From Ancylobacter aquaticus (GTDB taxonomy: Bacteria > Pseudomonadota > Alphaproteobacteria > Rhizobiales > Xanthobacteraceae), in assembly GCF_004339465.1 (NCBI RefSeq), contig NZ_SMFY01000001.1, forward strand, positions 310,001 to 374,000: a stretch of 64,000 bases of DNA, in the 5' to 3' direction. The translations under genes and the position numbers were made by a program. Shown in pieces: positions 45,726 through 52,867 of this stretch. The notes beneath the pieces are model-generated. The model did not search any database. It saw only the letters and a program-made list of their open reading frames with translations, and was not told where the DNA came from. Every line of letters starts with the position of its first letter. Position 1 is the stretch's first letter.

Positions 45726-46733
45726 ATGATCCCCCGTATCGCCATCGCCCCGGGCGACCCTGCCGGCATCGGCGCCGAACTCGTCGTCCGCCTGCTCGCC
45801 CACGCGCCGAACCGCGACGCCGCCGACATCCTCATCGTCGCCGACCGCGACGAGCTGGAAGAAGCCATGGGCATCTGCGGCGCGCGCTTCGACTACGCGC
45901 TCGCGACCGACGCCGAGCGGCCGGAGTTCACACCCGGCGTGCCGGTGCTGGTGGATTATCGCGGCCGGGGCGAAGCGCCGTTCGAGCGCGCCGTCTCCAC
46001 CGCCAATGGTGGGCGTTACGCCATGGACACGCTGCGCCGCGCCATCGACTATACCACGGCCGGCGTGACCGACGCGGTGTGCTTCGCGCCGCTGAACAAG
46101 CATTCGCTGCATCTGGGCGGGCTCGGCCACCCTGATGAGACCCACTGGTTCGCCGAAATGCTGCAGCCTAACGGTCCCTATGGCGAACTCAACGCGCTGG
46201 ACGGGCTGTGGACCAGCCGCGTCACCAGCCATGTGCCGCTGAAGGACGTGGCCGGCCTGCTGACCGAGGAGCGGATCGTCGGGGCCATCCGGCTCATCCA
46301 CTCGACGCTGGTGCGGGTGGGCGTGGCCGAGCCGCGCATCGCCCTGTGCGGGCTCAACCCGCATGCCGGCGACAATGGCAGCTTCGGCCGCGAGGAGATC
46401 GACGTGATCGCCCCCGCCATCGAGGCGGCGCGGGCACAGGGATTGCCGGTGCTCGGCCTGTTCCCCGCCGACACGCTGTTCCTCAAAAAGGACGAGCTCG
46501 ACGCGATCGTCACCATGTATCACGACCAGGGGCAGATCGCGATGAAGCTCATGGGCTTCTCGCGGGGCGTCACCGTGCATGGCGGCATGCCGATCCCGAT
46601 ATCCACTCCCGCCCATGGCACCGCCTTCGATCGCTATGGCAAGGGCGAGGCCGGCTGGGGCGCCATCCAGGCGGCGTTCGATGTCGCCTGCCGCATGGCG
46701 CGGGCGCGCCGGGACGCGGCAGAGGTCGCCTGA
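45726..46733 (+). CDS. PdxA-family dehydrogenase (4-phospho-threonate/4-hydroxythreonine-4-phosphate type)
   Basis: A 335-residue NAD- and metal-dependent oxidative decarboxylase of the PdxA family. The three metal histidines are visible in TSHVPLKDV, NPHAGDNGSFG and YHDQGQI. Genomic context with a DenD-like dehydrogenase and an SAF dehydrogenase suggests PdxA2, which oxidises 4-phospho-D-threonate or -erythronate to DHAP, rather than vitamin B6 synthesis. The kinase that should make the phosphorylated substrate (DUF1537 family) is not in the window. The start has AGGAGA 8 bases upstream. Confidence 0.88.
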   Translation: MIPRIAIAPGDPAGIGAELVVRLLAHAPNRDAADILIVADRDELEEAMGICGARFDYALATDAERPEFTPGVPVLVDYRGRGEAPFERAVSTANGGRYAMDTLRRAIDYTTAGVTDAVCFAPLNKHSLHLGGLGHPDETHWFAEMLQPNGPYGELNALDGLWTSRVTSHVPLKDVAGLLTEERIVGAIRLIHSTLVRVGVAEPRIALCGLNPHAGDNGSFGREEIDVIAPAIEAARAQGLPVLGLFPADTLFLKKDELDAIVTMYHDQGQIAMKLMGFSRGVTVHGGMPIPISTPAHGTAFDRYGKGEAGWGAIQAAFDVACRMARARRDAAEVA

Positions 46734-46780
46734 TACAGAGGGGGTATTCGCCCCAGAATGTCGATCCGGGAGAGCTGTCG

Positions 46781-47761
46781 ATGAAGATCCTGATCCTCGG
46801 TGCCGCCGGCATGCTCGGCCGCAAACTGCTCTCACGCCTGGCGACGGAAGGGCTGGAAGGGGCGCCGGTCGCCGGCGCCGTGCTGCACGACGTGGTCGAC
46901 CCCGCGCCGGCGCAGGCGCTGCCCTTCCCGGTGGAGTGCCACGCCGGCGACTATGCCGTGCCCGGCGCGGCCGAGGCACTGGTGGCGGGGCGCCCGGATG
47001 TGATCTTCCACCTCGCCTCCATCGTTTCGGGCGAGGCGGAAGCGCGGTTCGAGGAGGGCTACCGGGTCAATCTCGACGGCACGCGGGCGCTGCTGGAGGC
47101 GATCCGCGTCCTGCCGGGCTATCGGCCGCGCGTGGTCTTCGCCTCCTCGCTCGCCGTGTTCGGCGCGCCCTGCCCGGAAATGGTCGACGACGATTATCTG
47201 TGCGCCCCATCCTCCAGCTACGGCGTGCAGAAGGCGATGGTGGAGCTGCTGCTGGCGGATTACAGCCGGCGGGGTTTCATCGACGGGCTGGCGCTGCGCC
47301 TGCCCACCGTGAGCGTGCGCCCCGGCCGGCCCAATGCGGCGCTGTCGGGCTTCCTCTCCAGCATCATGCGCGAGCCTCTGAACGGGCTGGAGGCGGTGCT
47401 GCCGGTGGAGGAAGCGATGCGGGTATGGATCGCCTCGCCGCGCGCCGCCGTGTCCTACCTCGCCCATGCCGCGACGCTGGACACCGCCCCGCTTGGCGCG
47501 CGTCGGAGCCTCAACATGCCCGGTGTCTCGGTGACGGTGGGCGAGCAGATCGCGGCGCTGCGGGCGCGGGCCGGTGAGCGGGTGGCCGGGCTGATCCGCC
47601 GCGCACCCGATGCCACGGTGACCCGCGTGGTCGGGAGCTGGCCGCAGCGTTTCGCGCCGGCCCGAGCGCAGCAACTGGGCTTTGTCGGCGACACGGATTT
47701 TGCGGCGATACTCGACGCCTATATCGACGAGGAACTGGGCGGCCGCCTTCCCCCGCCGTGA
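46781..47761 (+). CDS. NAD-dependent epimerase/dehydratase, DenD-like (D-erythronate dehydrogenase)
   Basis: A 326-residue extended short-chain dehydrogenase. The cofactor loop is ILGAAGMLGRKL, and the catalytic pair YxxxK lies in SSYGVQKAMVELL. PDVIFHLASIVSGEAEARFEEG and LRLPTVSVRPGRPNAALSGF are typical of DenD, which oxidises the C2 hydroxyl of D-erythronate in four-carbon acid-sugar catabolism. The ATG at 46781 has GGGAGAG upstream. It lies 47 bases after pdxA. The identity as DenD is from memory of the family and its context; a related sugar-acid epimerase is possible. Confidence 0.8.
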   Translation: MKILILGAAGMLGRKLLSRLATEGLEGAPVAGAVLHDVVDPAPAQALPFPVECHAGDYAVPGAAEALVAGRPDVIFHLASIVSGEAEARFEEGYRVNLDGTRALLEAIRVLPGYRPRVVFASSLAVFGAPCPEMVDDDYLCAPSSSYGVQKAMVELLLADYSRRGFIDGLALRLPTVSVRPGRPNAALSGFLSSIMREPLNGLEAVLPVEEAMRVWIASPRAAVSYLAHAATLDTAPLGARRSLNMPGVSVTVGEQIAALRARAGERVAGLIRRAPDATVTRVVGSWPQRFAPARAQQLGFVGDTDFAAILDAYIDEELGGRLPPP

Positions 47762-47777
47762 GGTCGCCGCCCGGGCC

Positions 47778-49103
47778 TCAGCCTTCCTCGCCCGCTACCA
47801 ACCGGCGCAGCACGGCCTCCATCTCGAACAGGTCGCTATAGACGATGGCGTAGCGCGGCAGCTGGTCCAGCGTGTCGAAGAAGGCGTCGAACTCGGCCGC
47901 GCCGGCCTCCTCGGCGAGATCGAATTCCGCGTCCATCAGTTCGAGCAGCGCCTGCGAGGACGAGATCGCCGCGACCCGTGTCGGCGCTCCCGCCTCGAAG
48001 CGGGGGAAGACGAAGCAGCGGACATGGTTCTCGCCACCCTCGGGGCCGAGATGGAGAGCGAGCGGCACAGGCAGATAGCGCCCGCGCTTCTCGCCCACGC
48101 CGATCAGCGGCAGCGCCGCCAGCTGGGGGTGGAAGGGCAGGAGGGTGGGGTAGCTCCCCGACTTGACATTGATCGCGCCGGGGCAGGGCAGCACCACCGC
48201 CTCGCCATCCCGAAAGCCGAGGGCGAGAGAATCATCCGTGCCGAAGCGCCAGCCGCGCGTGACCAGATAGGCGGAAAGCGTGCTCTTGCCGGCGCCCGAT
48301 ACACCGGCCATCACCACCGCGCCGGCAGTGGTGGCAAGCACCGCGCCGTGGACGAAGACGCAAGGGCGGGGGTGGCGGTAGACGAGATCGAGCAGCCAGA
48401 GCCGCACCTTGCCGACCGCGACCGCGACCTTCTCGGTGAACAGGCGGCGCGGGCCGCAGCGCAGCAGGAAACCGTCCGGCGTTACCACGAGATGGATGGT
48501 GGCAAGGGGGGGATGACGATCCGGGGCGGGATCGAGAAAGCCGCCGAAGAAGCCGAACATGCGCCGGCCGCTCGCCAACCGGGCGGCGAAGCAATCGGGA
48601 TCGGGCGCGTCGTCGAAAGCGGACGGGTCGTCTAGCGCCGCCTCCCCGCCGGGGCCCTCTGATCCGCCACCGCTGACGAACAGGCGAAACGCGACGGATG
48701 AGCCGGCCAGCCGGACTTGGTAGCGATCAACCAGACTCTCGTCGCCCGCCGGGACGAGGCTTGTGGCGCGCGTCTCGTCCGGCCGGGGCGCCCTTTCGTC
48801 CCGCAGCCGCACGCGGCCGGCGCCATCGCGTTCGATCCAGCCGAACGCCTCCCACGCGCCGAGGCAATCACGGAGATCCTGCGTGCCGAGCCCGGAGGCC
48901 TCGCCGAGGGCGGTGGGCGTGACGAAGGCGTCGGGCAAAGTGAGGAAAAGCCGTGCGGCGGCCGCGTTAAGCGCGTGCGCCATGTCGCGGTCCTTGTCGA
49001 AGACAAAGAGCACGTCGTCGAGAACGCGGAAATAGAAGCGCGGCTCGGCGCTGCGGGCACCGGGGTCGGTGTCGACCGTCGCGGGGAAAACGATGTCCGT
49101 CAT
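47778..49103 (-). CDS. PqqD-like / HPr-kinase-like fusion protein
   Basis: A 441-residue cytoplasmic protein. Residues about 20-95 resemble a PqqD/RRE peptide-binding winged helix (FRVLDDVLFVFDKDRDMAHA, then ALNAAAARLF). The C-terminal half is an HPr-kinase-like P-loop domain: GVSGAGKS at 267-274, TDDSLAL at 289-295 and preceding VFVHGAVL. Relatives are known as HPrK-related kinases next to PqqD proteins, and as the kinases that phosphorylate the C-terminal Ser of some lasso-peptide precursors. Here both parts are one chain. It follows four small peptide genes on the same strand; the peptides all end in Ser or Cys. I infer that it binds the peptides through the PqqD part and phosphorylates them. 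Confidence 0.8.
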   Translation of the reverse strand: MTDIVFPATVDTDPGARSAEPRFYFRVLDDVLFVFDKDRDMAHALNAAAARLFLTLPDAFVTPTALGEASGLGTQDLRDCLGAWEAFGWIERDGAGRVRLRDERAPRPDETRATSLVPAGDESLVDRYQVRLAGSSVAFRLFVSGGGSEGPGGEAALDDPSAFDDAPDPDCFAARLASGRRMFGFFGGFLDPAPDRHPPLATIHLVVTPDGFLLRCGPRRLFTEKVAVAVGKVRLWLLDLVYRHPRPCVFVHGAVLATTAGAVVMAGVSGAGKSTLSAYLVTRGWRFGTDDSLALGFRDGEAVVLPCPGAINVKSGSYPTLLPFHPQLAALPLIGVGEKRGRYLPVPLALHLGPEGGENHVRCFVFPRFEAGAPTRVAAISSSQALLELMDAEFDLAEEAGAAEFDAFFDTLDQLPRYAIVYSDLFEMEAVLRRLVAGEEG

Positions 49104-49147
49104 GGCGTGCCTTCACCAACCAAGCGGGGGCCAGAAGGCGCCCGCCG

Positions 49148-49183
49148 CCTGCCGCACTGACTATAAGCCGAGAAGGCGGCAGG
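49148..49183 (-). terminator. Hairpin between peptide gene 1 and the kinase gene
   Basis: 8-base arms CCTGCCGC (49148-49155) and GCGGCAGG (49176-49183) around a 20-base loop, in the 173-bp gap before the kinase gene. In an operon read on the minus strand this would reduce transcription from the peptide genes into the kinase gene, as expected for abundant precursor and scarce enzyme. Confidence 0.4.
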
Positions 49184-49276
49184 TCCTGGAGCGCCTGCAA
49201 TGATCCGGTCGATAGGAAAACGCTCGGGAGCACATACCGACCCGTATGCAGCGCACGCTGTTCGGCAGATCACCCC

Positions 49277-49435
49277 CTAGCTGTCGGCGGCGGCGCGGCG
49301 GACCGACATCAGGCTGAGCGTTGCCGGCACCGAGTAGGCCGCCACCTTGCCGAGCCGGCGCAGGGCGTCTCGCCGCCGTTCGTCGGTGGTCTGCAGCGGC
49401 TTCTTGACGAGGTGGGCGTTGTCTTCGGCTGGCAT
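49277..49435 (-). CDS. Small peptide 1 of a four-member tandem family
   Basis: Encodes 52 residues with an acidic/polar N-terminal half and the core RRDALRRLGKVAAYSVPATL, then SLMSVRRAAADS, ending in Ser. GGAG lies six bases before the ATG. The family shared by the four genes is RRxxLxxLG, then AxYxxPAT, then a Met and an Arg before a short tail. I do not recognise a named family. It looks like a RiPP precursor: variable leader, conserved core, next to a PqqD-kinase and a nucleotidyltransferase. It is the peptide gene nearest the kinase gene. Confidence 0.78.
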   Translation of the reverse strand: MPAEDNAHLVKKPLQTTDERRRDALRRLGKVAAYSVPATLSLMSVRRAAADS

Positions 49436-49526
49436 CGAGGGCTCCGAACGATCGGCGGCATCCCTCCTGAGGCGGGTGCAGGTCTTTAGAGATGCCGGTG
49501 GGCCAGGGCCTGGTAGGGCATGTCCT

Positions 49527-49549
49527 CGCCCGGCATCAAGAGCCGGGCG
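49527..49549 (-). terminator. Hairpin between peptide genes 2 and 1
   Basis: Perfect 8-base arms CGCCCGGC (49527-49534) and GCCGGGCG (49542-49549), 7-base loop, 8 bases past the stop of peptide gene 2 on the minus strand. It could stabilise the message for the upstream peptide genes. Confidence 0.45.
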
Positions 49550-49557
49550 GGCAGACG

Positions 49558-49755
49558 TCAGCAGGCGCGGGCGGAGCGGGTCATCGCCATCAGGCTCACC
49601 GTTGCCGGCGCCGCATAGAGGGCCGTCCGCCCCAGCTTGGCCAGTGCCGCCCGCCGGCGGGGGTCGGCCGCCTCGCCCGGCGCCGGGGCTACACTTGCCG
49701 AAGGGCGCACCGCCGGGGCCGGCAAATCGTCGGAGAATTTATCAGGATGGTCCAT
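49558..49755 (-). CDS. Small peptide 2 of the tandem family
   Basis: 65 residues, the longest member because of a Pro/Ala-rich leader (DLPAPAVRPSASVAPAPGEA). The core is RRRAALAKLGRTALYAAPAT, then VSLMAMTRSARAC. It is the only one of the four that ends in Cys instead of Ser. GGGAG lies eight bases before the ATG. All four genes have their own ribosome site or spacer and none overlap, as is common for repeated precursor genes. Confidence 0.8.
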   Translation of the reverse strand: MDHPDKFSDDLPAPAVRPSASVAPAPGEAADPRRRAALAKLGRTALYAAPATVSLMAMTRSARAC

Positions 49756-49832
49756 GCGAGGTCTCCCGAAAAAGGTGTGTGAAGTCGGGGCCGCGCCGCG
49801 TCATCGGCGGCGGAGCGATGCCGCTGCCGCCA

Positions 49833-50009
49833 TCAGCTTGCCCGAGCGGAACGGGACATCATCATCAGGCCCACCGTGGCGGGCACGCTGTAGGCGGCGA
49901 CCCGGCCGAGCTTGGCCAGTGCCGCACGCCGGCGCAGCTCGGCGCCTTCCAGGGGTGGGCTGGAGGCGGGAGCGTCCCGCCCGGTCGTCGGTTCGTGATC
50001 AGTCGCCAT
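49833..50009 (-). CDS. Small peptide 3 of the tandem family
   Basis: 58 residues with the core RRRAALAKLGRVAAYSVPAT followed by VGLMMMSRSARAS, ending in Ser. The core is nearly the same as that of peptide 2 (ten identical residues in RRRAALAKLGR), so these two are likely the most recent duplicates. GGGGG lies upstream of the ATG at 50009. A longer frame crosses this place on the same strand but has no family features. Confidence 0.8.
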   Translation of the reverse strand: MATDHEPTTGRDAPASSPPLEGAELRRRAALAKLGRVAAYSVPATVGLMMMSRSARAS

Positions 50010-50067
50010 GGTGCCCCCAGATATATCGAGCCGAGAGAGGTAAAAATGAACCTCTGCCGGTCTGTCG

Positions 50068-50229
50068 TCAACTGCCCGCCACGGCCCGGCCCATCATCAT
50101 CACCGCCAGCGTGGCCGGCACCGCATAGGCGGCGCTTCGGCCGAGCCGGCGCAGGGTTTCGCGGCGAGGCTCGTCGGTGGTGGCCGTCTTTTCCGGCTCG
50201 GTCAGCGAAGGCGTCTTGCACATATTCAT
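50068..50229 (-). CDS. Small peptide 4 of the tandem family (first in the operon)
   Basis: 53 residues with the core RRETLRRLGRSAAYAVPAT, then LAVMMMGRAVAGS, ending in Gly-Ser. ATG codons at 50229 and 50223 are both possible; neither has a strong ribosome site. It is the most upstream gene of the minus-strand set and faces the nucleotidyltransferase gene across a divergent gap of about 195 bases. Confidence 0.78.
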   Translation of the reverse strand: MNMCKTPSLTEPEKTATTDEPRRETLRRLGRSAAYAVPATLAVMMMGRAVAGS

Positions 50230-50423
50230 CTCGTCGGGGGAGGTTGGAAGGCGGGGCGAAGGTAGTTCCTTGGTACCTCTAGCGTGTTATGAGACAGCGC
50301 GAACTGCGCTGCCATCCTGGCCGCAAGCCCGCGTGCTTGCCTGCCCGGGAAGGCTCCAATACCGTTAGCGCGAGCGCCTGATCCGCGCGCCACGCCGCGC
50401 CGCCGGCGCTGTCAGGGGTTGCC

Positions 50424-51494
50424 ATGCCGAGCCGGTCTCCCGCCCTTGAAGGCCTGCGCCTGCTCTGCGCCCTCGTATCGCCGTTCTCCACCCGCGACCC
50501 GTTGCTGGCCGACTGGCCCGCAGTGACGCCATGGGGAGCCCTCCTCGCCCAGGCGGACACGCATCGGCTCATTCCCGCCCTTTCCGTCGCCCTCGCCCGC
50601 CATGGGCTCGGCGACCGCGTCGACGCGGAGCTGGCCGATGTGCTCGCGGCCGTGGCGGCCTGGAACACGGAGCGCAACGAGGGTTTCCGGCGGCAGATGC
50701 GGACGCTGGGCGAGGCGCTCAATGCGGCGGGTGTCCAGCCGGTATGGCTCAAGGGGGCGCTGTCGCTGCTGCCGCCGGACGGCCCCGCCGCCGGGCGCCA
50801 GATGATGGACCTCGACATGTGGGTGCCGGGCGAGAGCCAGCGGCGCGTGGCGATGGGCGTGCTCAGGAGCCTTGGCTACGCCTCGGACGGGCCGGAGGAG
50901 AGCCGGCGGCATTATCCGCCCTTCTTCCATCCCGACGAGATGGCGCGGGTGGAGCTGCACCACAGCGTGATCGCTCCCCACGACGCCCTGTTGCCGGGCG
51001 ATATCGCCGCCGGGGTGGAGTGGCTGGACTGGGAAGGACAGCGGATCGGCCGGCTCGACCCGCTGTCGCGCGCGCTGTGCTCGCTGGCGCAATGCACCAG
51101 CCCGCTGCTGTACACCCGGCTGGCGACGGCCGAGGTTCCGCTGGTGAAGGTGCTCGATCTGGTCGGGCGCATCCATGACGATTTCGGCGGCGTCGTGCCG
51201 CCGGCCTTCATTGCCCGCGTCAGGGCGGCGGGGTGGGAACGGCCGACGCAGCGCCTCCTCACGCTGACCGAGGCCTGTTTCGGCCTGCCCAATCCGTTGC
51301 CGGCGGACCCGGCGCAATTGCGGATGCTGGAGCGGTTCACCCGGCTGCCGCGCTGGCATCTCACGCTGAGGGCAACGCAGGCGCTGATGGGTGGCGGAGG
51401 GCGGCGAATCCTGCGCGCGCCGTGGCAGGCGCCGGGCATGGTTGCGCGCTACGTCCGGGGGCTCATCGCGCCGCGTGCGCCGAAGGAGCTTTGA
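50424..51494 (+). CDS. Nucleotidyltransferase-family protein (NTP_transf_5 type)
   Basis: A 356-residue protein of the uncharacterised nucleotidyltransferase family often found with PqqD- and HPrK-like proteins. The nucleotidyltransferase signature is visible as VWLKGALSLL (K110, G111) and the metal-binding pair in MMDLDMWVPG (D129, D131); VELHHSVIAP follows. The ATG at 50424 has GGGG upstream. It diverges from the peptide/kinase operon. I infer that it modifies the same peptides, perhaps adding a nucleotide after phosphorylation; its real substrate is unknown. Confidence 0.8.
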   Translation: MPSRSPALEGLRLLCALVSPFSTRDPLLADWPAVTPWGALLAQADTHRLIPALSVALARHGLGDRVDAELADVLAAVAAWNTERNEGFRRQMRTLGEALNAAGVQPVWLKGALSLLPPDGPAAGRQMMDLDMWVPGESQRRVAMGVLRSLGYASDGPEESRRHYPPFFHPDEMARVELHHSVIAPHDALLPGDIAAGVEWLDWEGQRIGRLDPLSRALCSLAQCTSPLLYTRLATAEVPLVKVLDLVGRIHDDFGGVVPPAFIARVRAAGWERPTQRLLTLTEACFGLPNPLPADPAQLRMLERFTRLPRWHLTLRATQALMGGGGRRILRAPWQAPGMVARYVRGLIAPRAPKEL

Positions 51495-51621
51495 GCGGCG
51501 CGGCTCGGAAGGGTTGATCTCCCAGACGTCATTCTGCCCGGCTTGCGCCCGCGACCCCCGCCGCCTAAGCCTTGGCCCCTTCGCGGCCCGGGGCCCGCGT
51601 TTCGCCGAGACCGTATCCGCC

Positions 51622-52863
51622 ATGGCGCTGACACTCCTCATCTTCCTGCTCGTCTATGTCGCCATGGGCTTCGGCAAGCTGCCGGGCTTCAAGGTGGACC
51701 GCACCGGCGCGGCCGTTGTCGGCGCGCTGGCCATGATGGTGGCCGGCAGCATCAGTTCCAAGGCAGCGTGGGACTCGATCGACTATGCCAGCGTCGGCAT
51801 GCTGTTCGGGCTGATGGTGGTGTCGTCCGCCTTCGTCGTCTCTGGCTTCTATGGCTGGACTGCCGCGCGCGTGGCGCTGCTGCCGGTGAGCGCGCCTGCG
51901 CTGCTGGCGGTGCTGGTCGGTGTCGGGGGCGGGTTGTCGGCGCTGTTGACGAATGACGTGGTGGTGGTGGCGATGACGCCGCTGCTGGTGTCGCTCACTT
52001 TGGCGCGCGGGCTCAACCCGGTTCCGTTCCTGCTGGCCTTCTGCTTCGCCGCCAATACGGGGTCCGCCGGCACGCTGATCGGCAGCCCGCAGAACATGAT
52101 CGCGGCCCAGCAGCTCGGCCTGTCCTTCAACGGGTTCCTGTCCATTGCCGGCCTGCCGGCGCTGGCCTCGCTGCCGCTGGTCTGGGGGATCGTGGCGCTG
52201 ATCTATCGCGGGCGCTGGACGCTGCCGCAAGGCGCCGGCGTGCCGTCGGCGGACCCGGCACCCGCGCCGGTAAAACTCGATCGGGTGGAGACGGCGAAAG
52301 CCGGGCTGGTGACGGTCTTCGTGGTGGCGGCGTTCATTTTCAGCGACTGGCCGCGCGAGCTGATCGCGCTCGGCGCCGCCGGCGTGCTGCTGATCAACCG
52401 GCAGATCGCCTCGCGCGACCTGCTCGCGCATATCGACGGTGATCTGCTGCTGCTGATCATGGGCCTGTTCGTGGTCAATGCCGCGATGGCGGCCACAGGC
52501 CTGCCGCAGGAACTGCTCAGCGGCATGCGCGCCATGGGGCTGAACCTCGACGATCCGCTGTCGCTCTATCTCGTGGGCGGCGCGCTGAGCAACATCGTCG
52601 GCAACAACCCTGCCGTCATGCTGCTCATTCCCTTCCTCACCCCCGGTGCTGACGCCGAGGCGCTGGGCGCCGCGCTGGCGCTGGGCACCGGCTTTTCCAG
52701 CAATCTCATCGTCTTCGGCAGCCTTGCCGGCATCATCGTGGTGGAACAGGCGGCGGCCTGCGGGGTGCGGATCTCGTTCGGGGAGTTCGCACGCGCCGGC
52801 GTGCCGGTCACGCTCGCCTGCATGGCAATGGCAGCCGGCTGGATACTGCTGATCGCCGCCTGA
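51622..52863 (+). CDS. Anion permease of the ion-transporter superfamily (ArsB/CitMHS/DASS-like)
   Basis: A 413-residue inner-membrane transporter with about 11 helices. The repeated hairpin motifs LTNDVVVVAMTPLLVSL and NIVGNNPAVMLLIPFL and the GTLIGSPQNMIAAQQ segment are typical of ArsB/CitMHS-type permeases that export arsenite or import di- and tricarboxylates. The ATG at 51622 is chosen because the first helix begins right after it; no strong ribosome site is seen. It converges with the NCS2 permease gene. The substrate is not clear; no arsenic genes are near. Confidence 0.82.
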   Translation: MALTLLIFLLVYVAMGFGKLPGFKVDRTGAAVVGALAMMVAGSISSKAAWDSIDYASVGMLFGLMVVSSAFVVSGFYGWTAARVALLPVSAPALLAVLVGVGGGLSALLTNDVVVVAMTPLLVSLTLARGLNPVPFLLAFCFAANTGSAGTLIGSPQNMIAAQQLGLSFNGFLSIAGLPALASLPLVWGIVALIYRGRWTLPQGAGVPSADPAPAPVKLDRVETAKAGLVTVFVVAAFIFSDWPRELIALGAAGVLLINRQIASRDLLAHIDGDLLLLIMGLFVVNAAMAATGLPQELLSGMRAMGLNLDDPLSLYLVGGALSNIVGNNPAVMLLIPFLTPGADAEALGAALALGTGFSSNLIVFGSLAGIIVVEQAAACGVRISFGEFARAGVPVTLACMAMAAGWILLIAA

Positions 52864-52867
52864 GCCG

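Noticed and set aside
49865-50221. 118-codon minus-strand frame across small peptides 3 and 4
   Set aside because: It has no similarity to anything and runs through both peptide genes in another frame, whereas the peptide frames show a shared core with their paralogs.
47778-51494. Lasso-peptide gene cluster
   Set aside because: No asparagine-synthetase-like cyclase and no transglutaminase-like protease are present, and the peptides lack a conserved leader Thr followed by a ring-forming core; only the kinase type is shared.
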